This document shows, piece after piece, positions 19,138-28,787 of a stretch of DNA of 64,000 bases. The first letter of the stretch is position 1, and every line of letters starts with the position of its first letter. This DNA comes from Allobacillus saliphilus (GTDB taxonomy: Bacteria; Bacillota; Bacilli; Bacillales; Alkalibacillaceae): the NCBI RefSeq assembly GCF_018138385.1, contig NZ_JAGSIE010000005.1, positions 33,394-97,393 of the forward strand, given 5' to 3'. The notes under the pieces are model-generated. The model did no database searches, was not told the origin of the DNA, and worked only from the letters and a program-made list of their open reading frames with translations. Position numbers and translations under genes: made by a program.

Positions 19138-19938
19138 GTGAAAGATGTATTTAACTACGATGAATCGACAGCAATGCTGCTCATAAAAGAGTGGGAAAAA
19201 TATGGAGTTATTGCTGGATTCACAACGAAAAATAACGGTGTCAGCAAGCCTCCATTTGAAGGTTTGAATCTCGGATTGCATGTGAATGATCATAGAGAAG
19301 ATGTCATGGAAAACCGTCAGATCATAACAAATGCTTTGAATAAAGACCTGATTCAGTGGAGATGCATTAACCAAATACACGGTGACCGAATCGTGGATTT
19401 GACGGACAGGCAGATGGATGACAAACAACTGCAACATGACAAGCCATTGCTTGATGCTGATGGAATGTTTTCCAATGATTCGAATGACTTTTTGGTTACA
19501 TATTATGCCGATTGTGTACCGTTATATGTAATTGATAGTAAGAACCACTATTTCGGCATGGCTCACGCTGGGTGGAAGGGAACAGTAAAAGGCATCGGCA
19601 AAAAGTTAGTGGAAACATTTCAACAAAAGGGAAGCAAACTCTCGGACATGCATGTAGCAATCGGGCCGTCGATCTCACAAACTCACTATGAAGTGAATGA
19701 CGCCGTGGCTGAACAGATACCTAAAGAACACGCACAAATTTTAGTTGCAACGAAACCAGGTCATTATCTGCTCGATTTAAAAACACTTAATGAACGAATC
19801 TTTGTGGAAGCAGGTATTCGACCAGATCAAATTTTAAAAACCAATTATTGTACATTTGAGCAAGAAGATTTATTTTATTCTTATCGTAGAGACCAAGGCA
19901 AGACAGGCAGGATGGCTGCTTTTTTAGGAGTATTATAA
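19138..19938 (+). CDS. ylmD: Purine nucleoside phosphorylase / polyphenol oxidase family protein YlmD
   Basis: A 266-residue member of the YfiH (DUF152) family of zinc-dependent purine nucleoside phosphorylases. The metal and active-site motifs NQIHGDRI, ADCVPLYVID and GMAHAGWKGTVKGIG supply the His, Cys and His ligands. The start is GTG at 19138 behind AAGGAGCG. It is the first gene of a ylmDEFGH-divIVA set near the division genes; why a nucleoside enzyme sits here is not understood. Confidence 0.9.
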   Translation: MKDVFNYDESTAMLLIKEWEKYGVIAGFTTKNNGVSKPPFEGLNLGLHVNDHREDVMENRQIITNALNKDLIQWRCINQIHGDRIVDLTDRQMDDKQLQHDKPLLDADGMFSNDSNDFLVTYYADCVPLYVIDSKNHYFGMAHAGWKGTVKGIGKKLVETFQQKGSKLSDMHVAIGPSISQTHYEVNDAVAEQIPKEHAQILVATKPGHYLLDLKTLNERIFVEAGIRPDQILKTNYCTFEQEDLFYSYRRDQGKTGRMAAFLGVL

Positions 19939-19956
19939 TTCAAAGGAGCGTTAGAC

Positions 19957-20631
19957 GTGTCTGTACAAAACAATCTAGCAAACATTCAAAAAAACATTCA
20001 GAAAGCATGTGAGATCACAAATCGAAATGCAGAAGATATTCAACTAATTGCTGTTACTAAATATGTTACTGTTGAAAGAGCTCAAGAAGCCATTGAGGCA
20101 GGGATTCAACATTTAGGAGAAAACCGAGTGGAAGGATTCCAAAAGAAATATACAGCGATTGATGATCAAGCGAAGTGGCATTTTATTGGAACATTACAAT
20201 CTCGGAAAGTGAAAGAAATTATTCACCAAGTAGATTACATTCATTCATTGGACCGGAAGTCGTTGGCGAAAGAAATTAATAAACGAGCAGAACATCCAAT
20301 CTCATGTTTTGTCCAGGTGAATGTAAGTGGTGAAAGTTCAAAACATGGACTGGACCCAAATGAAGTGAGCGACTTTATTCAGTCTTTAAAGGACTATCCA
20401 AAAATAAATGTAGTTGGCTTAATGACAATGGCTCCTCACACGGACGATGAAAAGGTTATTCGAAACTGTTTTCAATCATTAAAACAATTACAAACAGAAA
20501 TTCAACAGCTATCGTTAGATTTTGCACCCTGCGACTATTTATCGATGGGAATGAGCAATGATTATCAGATTGCCATTGAAGAAGGTGCAACACATATCCG
20601 TTTAGGATCAAGTCTTGTAGGTGAGGAATAG
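19957..20631 (+). CDS. ylmE: YggS-family pyridoxal phosphate homeostasis protein YlmE
   Basis: A 224-residue protein with a single alanine-racemase-like barrel. Lys35 in IAVTKYVT is the expected PLP lysine; HFIGTLQSRK, SLDRKSLAKEI and the phosphate-binding end LSMGMSNDYQIAIEEGATHIRLG are family motifs. It buffers PLP rather than catalysing a known reaction. The start is GTG at 19957 behind AAAGGAG. Confidence 0.93.
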   Translation: MSVQNNLANIQKNIQKACEITNRNAEDIQLIAVTKYVTVERAQEAIEAGIQHLGENRVEGFQKKYTAIDDQAKWHFIGTLQSRKVKEIIHQVDYIHSLDRKSLAKEINKRAEHPISCFVQVNVSGESSKHGLDPNEVSDFIQSLKDYPKINVVGLMTMAPHTDDEKVIRNCFQSLKQLQTEIQQLSLDFAPCDYLSMGMSNDYQIAIEEGATHIRLGSSLVGEE

Positions 20632-20641
20632 GAGGAGACGA

Positions 20642-21073
20642 ATGATGGGTTTTATGGATCGAGTAAAAGGGTTCTTCGATTTGGATGGAGAAGAAGAAAA
20701 TTACTATGCAAGTAAAGAACAGAAAAAAGAAGCATCTATTGCAACTCATGAACAAAGTAATATCGTTAGTATACACTCCGTCCAACAAGACTCACGAATG
20801 GTTCTCTGTGAACCGAAAGAATTTGAAGAAGTAGAAGAGATTGCAGAACACATTAAGAAAAGAAAATCAGTCGTAATAAACATGCAGCGCTTAGATCAAA
20901 CCAATAGTAAGCGTATGGTTGACTTTCTTAGTGGTACAGTTTATGGCTTAAATGGAAAAATTCAAAAACTAGGAAGCCAAACCTTTTTATGTACACCAGA
21001 GCATGTCAGCATTTCTGGTAGTATCAACGGTTTGATCGATGAAGAGTTTGAGTTCCAACGAAAAGGTAGGTAA
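20642..21073 (+). CDS. sepF: Cell division protein SepF
   Basis: SepF bundles FtsZ filaments and anchors them to the membrane. The 143-residue protein starts with the amphipathic membrane helix [14 protein letters not shown], then an acidic linker and the core domain (about 60-140) with [20 protein letters not shown] and [18 protein letters not shown]. The frame is open from 20621, inside ylmE, but AGGAGGAG at 20631 supports ATG 20642; ATG 20645 is an alternative. Confidence 0.94.
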   Translation: MMGFMDRVKGFFDLDGEEENYYASKEQKKEASIATHEQSNIVSIHSVQQDSRMVLCEPKEFEEVEEIAEHIKKRKSVVINMQRLDQTNSKRMVDFLSGTVYGLNGKIQKLGSQTFLCTPEHVSISGSINGLIDEEFEFQRKGR

Positions 21074-21077
21074 GAGT

Positions 21078-21344
21078 ATGTTATTTGAAGTATTTAAATT
21101 ACTTTCAACCGCATTATCCATTTATTCCTGGGCATTAATCATCTATATTTTGATGTCATGGTTTCCAGGTGCACGGGAAAGTGGTGTCGGTGAATTTCTT
21201 GGAAAAATTACCGAACCCTATTTAGAGCCTTTCCGAAAAATCATCCCACCAATTGGTATGTTGGATATTTCGCCAATTGTTGCGATTATCGCATTACAAC
21301 TAGCATCAAACGGTGTATGGGTTCTATATGGAATGCTAGTTTAA
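21078..21344 (+). CDS. ylmG: YggT-family membrane protein YlmG
   Basis: An 88-residue protein with two hydrophobic segments (about 6-30 and 60-85) and the YggT motif ([25 protein letters not shown]). Its biochemical role is not settled; it accompanies sepF and ylmH in Firmicutes, cyanobacteria and plastids and is linked to division. The ATG at 21078, four bases after the sepF stop and behind AGGTAAG, is chosen over upstream in-frame codons inside sepF. Confidence 0.9.
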   Translation: MLFEVFKLLSTALSIYSWALIIYILMSWFPGARESGVGEFLGKITEPYLEPFRKIIPPIGMLDISPIVAIIALQLASNGVWVLYGMLV

Positions 21345-21366
21345 TTCGTTAAGAAAGAGGAGAACC

Positions 21367-22140
21367 ATGAAGATCTATCAGCACTTCAGACCAGAAGAAC
21401 AGCATTTGATCGATCAGATTTTAGATTGGAAAGATCAAGTGGAAAGGACTCATGTTTCTGTATTGACGGACTTTTTGGATCCACGTGAGCAGATCGTCTT
21501 TCAATCGGTAATTGGTCAAGATGAAGAGTTTCGTTTATCCTTTGACGGCGGCTATGATGAAGCTGAACGTAAAAGAGCGATCCTCGCGCCGTTTTATGTT
21601 GAAACTTCTCAAAAGGATTTTCAAATGACTGCGCTACGGGGCACTTATCCGGCGAAATTTGTCACGTTAAGTCACAGAGATGTATTGGGAAGTATGATGT
21701 CGTTAGGCATACATAGAAAGAAGCTAGGTGATTTGACAATTGCTGAAGGAGAATTTCAAATCATTTGTGATGAGAGTCTAGCTCCTTATTTTCAAATGAA
21801 TTTGACACAAATTAAAAAAAGTCGTGTATCATTAGAAGAAGTAAAGTTAGAACATGTTGTTGCTCCAAGCCAAAATTGGGAAGTAAAAGAAAGTACTGTT
21901 TCATCCGTTCGATTGGATGTCGTCATGAAAGAAATCTATCGTATGTCCAGACAGCAAGCACAAAAAATGATCGAAAAAGAAGCAGTCAAAGTGAATCATC
22001 AAGTCATACAGCAACCGGCATACCAACTAGAAGCAGGAGATTTATTATCTGTACGTACTAAAGGGAGAAGCAAGATGTTGGAAGTGCTTGGGACTACGAA
22101 AAAAGATAAACAGCGAATTAAAACCGCATTGTTAAAATAA
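21367..22140 (+). CDS. ylmH: S4-domain RNA-binding protein YlmH
   Basis: A 257-residue protein whose C-terminal part (about 180-245) is an S4 RNA-binding domain (RLDVVMKEIYRMSRQQAQKM, VKVNHQ). The N-terminal part is the YlmH-specific domain. Recent work assigns YlmH homologues a role in ribosome-associated quality control, working with RqcH, which is also in this window. AGAGGAG precedes the ATG. Confidence 0.92.
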   Translation: MKIYQHFRPEEQHLIDQILDWKDQVERTHVSVLTDFLDPREQIVFQSVIGQDEEFRLSFDGGYDEAERKRAILAPFYVETSQKDFQMTALRGTYPAKFVTLSHRDVLGSMMSLGIHRKKLGDLTIAEGEFQIICDESLAPYFQMNLTQIKKSRVSLEEVKLEHVVAPSQNWEVKESTVSSVRLDVVMKEIYRMSRQQAQKMIEKEAVKVNHQVIQQPAYQLEAGDLLSVRTKGRSKMLEVLGTTKKDKQRIKTALLK

Positions 22141-22223
22141 ATTGCCGAAATGGCAGGAATTCCACTGTTTTTGTCGAAAGTTAACCAGTAATCGGTAGTG
22201 AACGTACAATAGGGGGAGATTAC

Positions 22224-22745
22224 ATGGCATTAACGCCACTTGATATTCATAATAAAGAATTTACACGCGGATTCAGAGGTTATGATGAAGATGAAGTCAA
22301 TGACTTTTTAGACCTTGTCATCAAGGATTATGAAAAAGTCATCCGCGAAAAGAAATCACTTGAAGATAAACTTTATGAAATGGAAGAGCGATTGAGCCAT
22401 TTCACGAACATTGAAGAAACGTTGAATCGTTCGATCTTAGTTGCACAAGAATCAGCTGATGAAGTTAAAAGTAATGCGAATAAAGAGGCGAAGCTTATTA
22501 TTAAAGAGGCAGAGAAAAATGCCGATCGCATTATTAATGATGCATTAGCTAAATCAAGAAGTACGGCAATGGAAGTCGAAGAGCTTAAAAAGCAAGCAAA
22601 AGTGTTTCGTACACGTTTGAAAATGCTAGTGGAAGCTCAACTGGATATTATTGACACGAATGATTGGGAAGAATTATTTGAAATTGATTCTAACCAAGAC
22701 CAAGAAGAAGAGCCAAGACTGAATCAATATTCTACATCCGAATAA
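22224..22745 (+). CDS. divIVA: Septum-site determining protein DivIVA
   Basis: DivIVA is a coiled-coil protein that binds negatively curved membrane at poles and septa. The 173-residue protein has the family N-terminus LTPLDIHNKEFTRGFRGYDE-VNDFLD with the membrane-binding FTRGFRGY region, then long coiled coils (about 30-65 and 80-135). AGGGGGAG precedes the ATG. Its partners SepF and FtsZ are encoded nearby. Confidence 0.95.
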   Translation: MALTPLDIHNKEFTRGFRGYDEDEVNDFLDLVIKDYEKVIREKKSLEDKLYEMEERLSHFTNIEETLNRSILVAQESADEVKSNANKEAKLIIKEAEKNADRIINDALAKSRSTAMEVEELKKQAKVFRTRLKMLVEAQLDIIDTNDWEELFEIDSNQDQEEEPRLNQYSTSE

Positions 22746-22763
22746 TTAATTGAATACAAATGC

Positions 22764-22792
22764 TTGACGAATTATTTTTCTTTCCATATAAT
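22764..22792 (+). promoter_or_regulatory. Sigma-A promoter of the ileS T-box leader
   Basis: TTGACG (22764-22769), 17 bases, then TATAAT (22787-22792). This near-consensus promoter would start transcription near 22799, just before the T-box leader. Confidence 0.8.
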
Positions 22793-22819
22793 TTTCATGC
22801 AATCAATAAATTATTATAT

Positions 22820-23057
22820 ATAAACGTTGATGGGAACAGTACTTTATGAGATTGTCCAAAGCGAGCCAGGGAAGGTGTGAGCCTGGTGACTTCAAATAAA
22901 GGAAGATCATCCCTGAGTTTTCAAGTCGAAAGAAAGTAGGCTTGAACGTATTGTTCACGTTACGAACGAACGAGTGGAGCGGAAAAATTTTCTGTTCAAT
23001 TAGGGTGGTAACGCGAGCTTTCTCGTCCCTTTATAGGGGATGAGAAGGCTTTTTTTA
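22820..23057 (+). promoter_or_regulatory. T-box riboswitch leader of ileS (isoleucine, AUC specifier)
   Basis: The leader has a long stem I with an AGTA element near its 5' side, a specifier region GAAGATCATCCC (AUC at 22906-22908, isoleucine), and the T-box core AGGGTGGTAACGCG (from 23002). The UGGU there pairs with the NCCA end of uncharged tRNA-Ile. A strong terminator follows (23016-23057: AGCTTTCTCGTCCC against GGGATGAGAAGGCT, then T7). Uncharged tRNA-Ile should favour the antiterminator and raise ileS expression. Confidence 0.95.
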
Positions 23058-23091
23058 TTTGTTTTAAATGAAGCTATAGAGGAGGATAATA

Positions 23092-25848
23092 ATGAGTTAT
23101 AAAGATACATTACACATGCCGCAAACGGATTTTCCGATGCGTGGAAACTTACCAAAACGCGAACCAGAAATGCAACAACAATGGGAAGAACAACAAATCT
23201 ACCAAAAAGTTCAAGAAAGAACAAAAGATCGACCAAAGTTCATCTTGCATGATGGTCCTCCGTACGCAAATGGTGATTTGCACATGGGCCATGCCTTGAA
23301 CAAAGTATTAAAGGATATTATTGTTCGACATAAATCAATGAATGGTTATGATGCTCCGTATGTCCCTGGTTGGGATACTCACGGTTTACCGATCGAAGTC
23401 GCATTAACAAAAAAGAAAAAAATTAATCGGAAAGAAATGTCTCCAGCGGAGTTTCGTAAACTTTGTGAAGAGTATGCGTTGCAGCAAATTGACAATCAAC
23501 GAACACAGTTCAAACAAATTGGTGTTCGTGGTGACTGGGATAATCCATATATTACACTTCGACCAGACTTTGAAGCGAATCAAATTAAAGTCTTTGGTGA
23601 AATGGCGAAACGTGGTTATATTTATAAGGGTAAAAAACCAGTCTATTGGTCCCCGTCATCAGAATCAGCACTAGCTGAAGCGGAAATCGAATACCAAGAT
23701 AAGCGTTCTCCATCAATCTACGTCGCATTTAATGTAACAGATGGAAAAGGTGTACTGGATGGAGATGAGAAATTCATCATCTGGACGACAACTCCATGGA
23801 CGATTCCTGCGAACTTGGCGATTGCTATACATCCTGAACTGACATACGTGTTAGTTTCGGTTAATGGCGAGAAATATATCATTGCAGAAGAATTAATTGA
23901 CGAAGTCGCTGAAAAGTTGGAATGGAATTCTCCAGAAGTTCAGAAGACTTGGAAGGGCTCCGAGCTTGAAAATATTGTAGCTAAGCATCCTTTCTATGAT
24001 CGAGATTCTTTAGTCATTCTCGGTGATCACGTCACAACAGATGCAGGTACCGGTTGTGTGCATACAGCACCAGGTCACGGTGAAGATGACTTTTGGGTAG
24101 CGAAACAATATGGTTTAGAAGCGCTCAGTCCTGTTGATGATAAAGGTGTTTTCACGGATGAGGCGCCAGGCTTCGAAGGTGAGTTTTATGATAAAGCAAA
24201 TAAATCCATCACCGAAAAATTAGAAGAAACAGGTGCATTGTTACACTTGGAATTTATTACACACTCTTATCCGCATGATTGGCGAACAAAGAAGCCGACA
24301 ATTTTCCGAGCAACTTCTCAATGGTTTGCTTCCATTAAAGATTTCCGTGATGATATCTTAAGTGAAATCAAAAATGTGAAGTGGCATCCACATTGGGGTG
24401 AGACCCGTATGTGGAACATGGTGAAGGATCGTGAAGATTGGTGTATTTCTAGACAGCGAGTTTGGGGTGTGCCGATTCCTGTATTCTACGGGGAGACAGG
24501 CGAGCCAATAATTACGGATGAAACGATTGAACACGTCGCTGAATTGTTCCGTGAACATGGTTCAAACGTTTGGTTCGAACGTGAGGCGAAAGACTTGCTT
24601 CCAGAAGGATTTACACACCCTTCAAGTCCAAATGGTGAATTTACAAAGGAAACAGACATTATGGATGTTTGGTTCGATTCAGGTTCTACCCACCAAGGTG
24701 TGCTTGAAGAAAGAGAAGAATTACAACGTCCTGCTGATTTATACCTTGAAGGTTCAGATCAGTATCGTGGCTGGTTTAACTCCTCTTTATCAACAGCTGT
24801 AGCCGTCACAGGCAAAGCTCCTTATAAAGGAATTTTAAGCCACGGATTTACACTAGATGGCCAAGGTCGTAAGATGAGTAAGTCCATGGGTAATGTCATT
24901 GTACCTTCTAAACTAATGAAGCAGTATGGTGCCGATATTCTTCGTTTGTGGGTCGCCAGTGCGGATTATTCCGGAGACGTACGTATTTCAGATGACATTA
25001 TGAAGCAAGTAGCAGAAGTATATAGAAAGATCCGAAATACAATCCGTTTCTTACTCGGAAACTTGAATGATTTTGATCCAGCAAAACATGCACTATCCTA
25101 TGAGGAACTAGAAGAAGTCGATCAGTTTATGTATATTCGTCTACAAGAGACAATTGATAAAGTGAAAAAAGCTTACGATGCGTATGATTTCTCTGTTATT
25201 TATCATACAATCAGCAATTATGCTACCGTTGATCTAAGTTCATTCTATATGGATTTTGCAAAAGATATTTTATATATCGAAAAAGCTGATCATCCAAGAA
25301 GAAGAAGTATTCAAACGGTTTACTATGAAATTGTTGTTAGCTTAACTAAGCTGTTGTCACCAATTCTTTCACATACGATGGACGAAGCTTGGTCCTATAT
25401 TCCAGGAGTTGAAGAAGAAAGTGTTCAGCTAACAGACTTACCGGAGGCCAAGCACCCTGAAAATGCCGACGCTGTCAAAGAGAAATGGGCAGCATTGATG
25501 GAAGTGCGAGAAGATGTATTAAAAGCATTGGAAGAAGCACGTGCGGATAAAGTGATTGGTAAATCACTAGAAGCGCTTGTAACAATCGTACCAAAAGATG
25601 AAAAAACCTTTGATCTCTTAAAAGAGACAGAGAACTTGCATCAATACTTCATTGTTTCCGAAGTACGACTAGAGGAAGCTAATCATTTGGCTAAGGCTTA
25701 CGAGCGTGTATCGGTCGCTGTTGAAGAACATCCAGGCGAAAAGTGTCAACGCTGCTGGGTATCTTCAGAAACAATCGGCAACGATCCAAATTATCCAGAT
25801 CTATGTGAACGTTGTGCACCAATCGTTGAAGACATGAGAAGTGAATAG
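23092..25848 (+). CDS. ileS: Isoleucyl-tRNA synthetase
   Basis: A 918-residue class I aminoacyl-tRNA synthetase. HMGH (64-67) and KMSKS (594-598) form the ATP site; the editing domain contains [14 protein letters not shown], and [13 protein letters not shown] is typical of IleS. The C-terminal zinc finger uses Cys885, Cys888, Cys905 and Cys908, as in the bacterial IleS1 type that is normally mupirocin-sensitive. GAGGAG precedes the ATG. It is controlled by the T-box in front. Confidence 0.97.
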   Translation: MSYKDTLHMPQTDFPMRGNLPKREPEMQQQWEEQQIYQKVQERTKDRPKFILHDGPPYANGDLHMGHALNKVLKDIIVRHKSMNGYDAPYVPGWDTHGLPIEVALTKKKKINRKEMSPAEFRKLCEEYALQQIDNQRTQFKQIGVRGDWDNPYITLRPDFEANQIKVFGEMAKRGYIYKGKKPVYWSPSSESALAEAEIEYQDKRSPSIYVAFNVTDGKGVLDGDEKFIIWTTTPWTIPANLAIAIHPELTYVLVSVNGEKYIIAEELIDEVAEKLEWNSPEVQKTWKGSELENIVAKHPFYDRDSLVILGDHVTTDAGTGCVHTAPGHGEDDFWVAKQYGLEALSPVDDKGVFTDEAPGFEGEFYDKANKSITEKLEETGALLHLEFITHSYPHDWRTKKPTIFRATSQWFASIKDFRDDILSEIKNVKWHPHWGETRMWNMVKDREDWCISRQRVWGVPIPVFYGETGEPIITDETIEHVAELFREHGSNVWFEREAKDLLPEGFTHPSSPNGEFTKETDIMDVWFDSGSTHQGVLEEREELQRPADLYLEGSDQYRGWFNSSLSTAVAVTGKAPYKGILSHGFTLDGQGRKMSKSMGNVIVPSKLMKQYGADILRLWVASADYSGDVRISDDIMKQVAEVYRKIRNTIRFLLGNLNDFDPAKHALSYEELEEVDQFMYIRLQETIDKVKKAYDAYDFSVIYHTISNYATVDLSSFYMDFAKDILYIEKADHPRRRSIQTVYYEIVVSLTKLLSPILSHTMDEAWSYIPGVEEESVQLTDLPEAKHPENADAVKEKWAALMEVREDVLKALEEARADKVIGKSLEALVTIVPKDEKTFDLLKETENLHQYFIVSEVRLEEANHLAKAYERVSVAVEEHPGEKCQRCWVSSETIGNDPNYPDLCERCAPIVEDMRSE

Positions 25849-25894
25849 TTGCCGTTGATATAAGGCGCTATGAAAAATTTACAGAAGACATGAG

Positions 25895-25936
25895 AACCCG
25901 AACGATTTAGGCGTAAATAAATCGTTCGGGTTTTCT
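25895..25936 (+). terminator. Rho-independent terminator after ileS
   Basis: A perfect 14-bp stem, AACCCGAACGATTT with AAATCGTTCGGGTT, has a 10-base loop and runs into TTTTCTGTTT. Confidence 0.9.
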
Positions 25937-26024
25937 GTTTGATATTTTCTCTATTGGCTCTAATTTGTTGGGGGAAGTACGCAACTGAGGGTAGGTTACG
26001 ATGAAAGCCGTTGTTCTCAGGCGA

Positions 26025-26093
26025 TTCGCTTACGGCGGGTGCTTGTACCCAAAGGATATAAGGCGACATCTGTGATCAATCACAGTGTGTGTC
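26025..26093 (+). repeat. Dispersed structured repeat, copy 1 (truncated)
   Basis: It shares CGCTTACG, GCTTGTACCC, TATAAGGCGACATCTG and CAGTGT with three fuller copies at about 38333, 50120 and 58999. The hairpin CTGTGAT-CA-ATCACAG (26070-26085) replaces CTGCGAT...ATCGCAG of the others, so a C-G pair became T-A on both sides. The right half of the element is missing. The preceding stretch 25937-26024 shows nothing recognisable. Confidence 0.7.
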
Positions 26094-26121
26094 GGGGCGT
26101 TTTAATGCTAGTTCTTAGAGC

Positions 26122-26268
26122 TTCAGTGTTAAATAGGCTGTATTCAGTGTTAAATCGCGTTGCTTCAGGGTTAATTCGTGATGCTTCAGGGTTAATTCGC
26201 AATCCTTCAGGGTTAATTAATGAATCTTCAGGGTTAAATCGCAAACCTTCAGTGTATATCTACAAACC
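26122..26268. repeat. Tandem array A, seven 21-bp units
   Basis: Units start with TTCAG at 26122, 26143, 26164, 26185, 26206, 26227 and 26248, exactly 21 bases apart; the best unit is like TTCAGGGTTAATTCGTGAT plus GC. An eighth, degraded unit may follow at 26269. It lies between the ileS terminator and lspA. One + frame is open across it, giving a seven-residue repeat, but it has no ribosome-binding site and I do not call it a gene. Confidence 0.9.
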
Positions 26269-26289
26269 TTTTGTATACGCCTATTGTCA

Positions 26290-26465
26290 CGATCATTTGC
26301 TATCTTGTACTGCACTTTAAAAAACACTAGCACCATTCGAATGTTTAACAGACTACTCGGTTGATGCTGTTTTTGCGTTCATTCACTAACTCGATCGATA
26401 GCTTCTTTCAAGTTCATTTATTTAACAGGCAACTCACATTTTTTATCGAATGCATGATTGTATTG
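26290..26465. other. Intergenic stretch with no recognised feature
   Basis: About 175 AT-rich bases between array A and the lspA promoter. I see no gene, hairpin with T-tract or repeat here, only a small TCGATCGA palindrome. Confidence 0.5.
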
Positions 26466-26474
26466 TGCTACAAT
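26466..26474 (+). promoter_or_regulatory. Extended -10 promoter for lspA
   Basis: TGCTACAAT (26466-26474) is an extended -10 element about 25 bases before the lspA start. No clear -35 box is seen. Confidence 0.45.
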
Positions 26475-26499
26475 CAAAGAGTGGAAGGAGCGAATCAAG

Positions 26500-26973
26500 G
26501 TGTTTAAATACTACATACTTGCATTATTTTTAATAGCAATCGACCAAGTGACAAAGTATATAGTTGTTACCAGAATGGAAATCGGTGAGCAACTAGAGTT
26601 AATGCCAAACTTTTTGTATTTTACTTCTCATAGAAATAGCGGAGCAGCCTGGGGAATATTGGAAGGGCAAATGTGGTTTTTTTACATCGTTACAATCGTT
26701 GTAGTTGGTGTAGTAGTTTACTTTATTCAGACAAATCGTGACCAACCGATGCTGCAATTAGGTTTCTCTTTTATTCTAGGTGGAGCAATCGGTAATTTCA
26801 TCGATCGAATTTTATTTCAAGAAGTTGTCGACTTCATCGACGTTTATATTTTTGATTATAATTTTCCGATTTTTAATATCGCAGACTCAGCTTTAACAAT
26901 CGGAGTAATTCTAATTATCATTCTCATTTTATTTGAAGACTCTAATGGAAAAGGGAAGATAAAGAATGGCTAA
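26500..26973 (+). CDS. lspA: Signal peptidase II (prolipoprotein signal peptidase)
   Basis: LspA is the membrane aspartic protease that cleaves signal peptides of lipoproteins. The 157-residue protein has four transmembrane segments and the catalytic aspartates Asp102 (GGAIGNFIDR) and Asp129 (FNIADSALTIG). The frame is open from 26458, but that codon overlaps the -10 box; the GTG at 26500, behind GGAAGGAG, gives the family N-terminus VFKYYILALFLIAIDQVTK. It overlaps rluD by 8 bases. Confidence 0.94.
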   Translation: MFKYYILALFLIAIDQVTKYIVVTRMEIGEQLELMPNFLYFTSHRNSGAAWGILEGQMWFFYIVTIVVVGVVVYFIQTNRDQPMLQLGFSFILGGAIGNFIDRILFQEVVDFIDVYIFDYNFPIFNIADSALTIGVILIIILILFEDSNGKGKIKNG

Positions 26974-27874
26974 ACAATCTGTTCAAGTAGAAGAACAATT
27001 CCATACAACCCGACTGGACAAGTTATTGACGACATTAAATCCAGAAGAATCACGAAGCCAAATTCAATCATGGATTAAAGATGGATTAGTACAAGTAAAT
27101 GGAAAAAAAGCAAAAACAAATTATCGGTGTCAGCAAGGTGACTTGATTGAATGGGAAATACCAGAAGAGGAAGTATTCGAATTAAAACCACAATCAATGG
27201 ATTTGGATATTCGTTATGAGGATGACCACTTGTTGGTCGTCAACAAACCAAAAGGGATGGTCGTTCATCCAGCTGCTGGACATTCAGACGGTACGCTTGT
27301 AAACGGTTTGATTGCTCATACGAAGCTTTCTGACATTAATGGGGATTTTCGCCCTGGAATCGTTCACCGTTTGGATAAAGATACGAGCGGGTTAATGGTT
27401 GTGGCTAAAACGAATGATGCCCACGAAAAGCTTGCGACGATGTTAAGGGAGCGAAATGTCAAACGGCAATATCAAGCGATTGTTCATGGAGAAATCGAAC
27501 ATGAGTTAGGTACCATTGAAGCGCCGATCAGTAGAGATCCGAGCGACCGCAAACGAATGGCAGTCGTTGATCATGGCAAAGAAGCGATTACTCATTTCCG
27601 TGTTCATGAACGTTTTCCGAATTACACTCATGTCGTTTGCGATTTGGAAACAGGTCGGACGCATCAAATACGTGTCCATTTTAAATACATCGGTTTTCCG
27701 ATTGTCGGAGATCCCAAGTATGGTCCAAGAAAGACGTTGAATACAGAAGGACAAGCTTTACATGCTAGACGGTTAGAGTTCAACCATCCGATTACGTCAG
27801 AGAAAATTATTGTGACAGCTGATGCACCGGCTATTTTTCAAGAGACTTTGAAGGAAATTGATCGGAGACCTTGA
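26966..27874 (+). CDS. Pseudouridine synthase, RluD/RluA family (YlyB)
   Basis: A 302-residue enzyme that isomerises uridines in structured RNA, probably 23S rRNA. An N-terminal S4 domain (about 15-75) precedes the catalytic domain with HRLDKDTSGLMVVAK, where Asp137 is the catalytic residue; ETGRTHQIRVH follows. The order lspA, ylyB, pyrR is the same as in B. subtilis. The stop codon overlaps the -35 box of the pyr promoter. The exact RNA target cannot be told from sequence. Confidence 0.92.
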   Translation: MAKQSVQVEEQFHTTRLDKLLTTLNPEESRSQIQSWIKDGLVQVNGKKAKTNYRCQQGDLIEWEIPEEEVFELKPQSMDLDIRYEDDHLLVVNKPKGMVVHPAAGHSDGTLVNGLIAHTKLSDINGDFRPGIVHRLDKDTSGLMVVAKTNDAHEKLATMLRERNVKRQYQAIVHGEIEHELGTIEAPISRDPSDRKRMAVVDHGKEAITHFRVHERFPNYTHVVCDLETGRTHQIRVHFKYIGFPIVGDPKYGPRKTLNTEGQALHARRLEFNHPITSEKIIVTADAPAIFQETLKEIDRRP

Positions 27875-27898
27875 CTTTTTTTCAGAAGCGAGTAAAAT
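27871..27898 (+). promoter_or_regulatory. Sigma-A promoter for pyrR
   Basis: TTGACT (27871-27876), 16 bases, then TAAAAT (27893-27898), just before the PyrR leader. It starts inside the rluD stop codon. Confidence 0.65.
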
Positions 27899-27919
27899 TA
27901 ACGGTAAGTATAGTGAACC

Positions 27920-28027
27920 TTTAAGAATGATCCTGTGAGATCAGCAAGGTGACGGATAAACCTAACCAAAATTTTTTGTGCGGTGAAAAATCCTCTTTTG
28001 TCATCTTGTGGCAAAAGAGTTTTTTTA
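27920..28027 (+). promoter_or_regulatory. PyrR-dependent attenuator in front of pyrR
   Basis: The leader contains CTGTGAG, fitting the conserved PyrR loop pattern CNGNGAG, followed by ATCAGCAAGGTGACGGAT. A terminator follows (27993-28027: CTCTTTTG with CAAAAGAG and T8). UMP-bound PyrR should stabilise the binding hairpin, prevent the antiterminator and stop transcription. The loop context is less canonical than in the second attenuator. Confidence 0.8.
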
Positions 28028-28058
28028 TGCCTTAAAGCCGTTCTTTATTTTGAGGTGA

Positions 28059-28619
<561 letters not shown>

Positions 28620-28659
28620 ATGAAACATGTTGAAACAATAAAAATGAAAGGCCTTTAAA

Positions 28660-28754
28660 TCTCAGTCCAGAGAGGCTGGCAAGGTCGCATAAGGAAACGT
28701 ATGCGGGGTCCGTATGACGTCTACCCTCTTTGCGACCAGCAGAGAGTTTTTTTT
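28660..28754 (+). promoter_or_regulatory. PyrR-dependent attenuator in front of the uracil permease
   Basis: AGTCCAGAGAGGCTGGCAAG is the canonical PyrR-binding loop, with CAGAGAG at 28668-28674. It is followed by complementary GTATGCGGGG and CCGTATG segments (antiterminator) and a terminator (28726-28754: CTCTTTGC with GCAGAGAG and T8). Confidence 0.92.
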
Positions 28755-28787
28755 ATGGTCAAAATTACAAGTCGGAGGGGTAAAACG

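Noticed and set aside
26039..26320. 93-codon open frame over repeat copy 1 and array A, with a seven-residue repeat
   Set aside because: The open frame follows from the 21-bp period of a non-coding array. No ribosome-binding site precedes it, and it starts inside the dispersed repeat.
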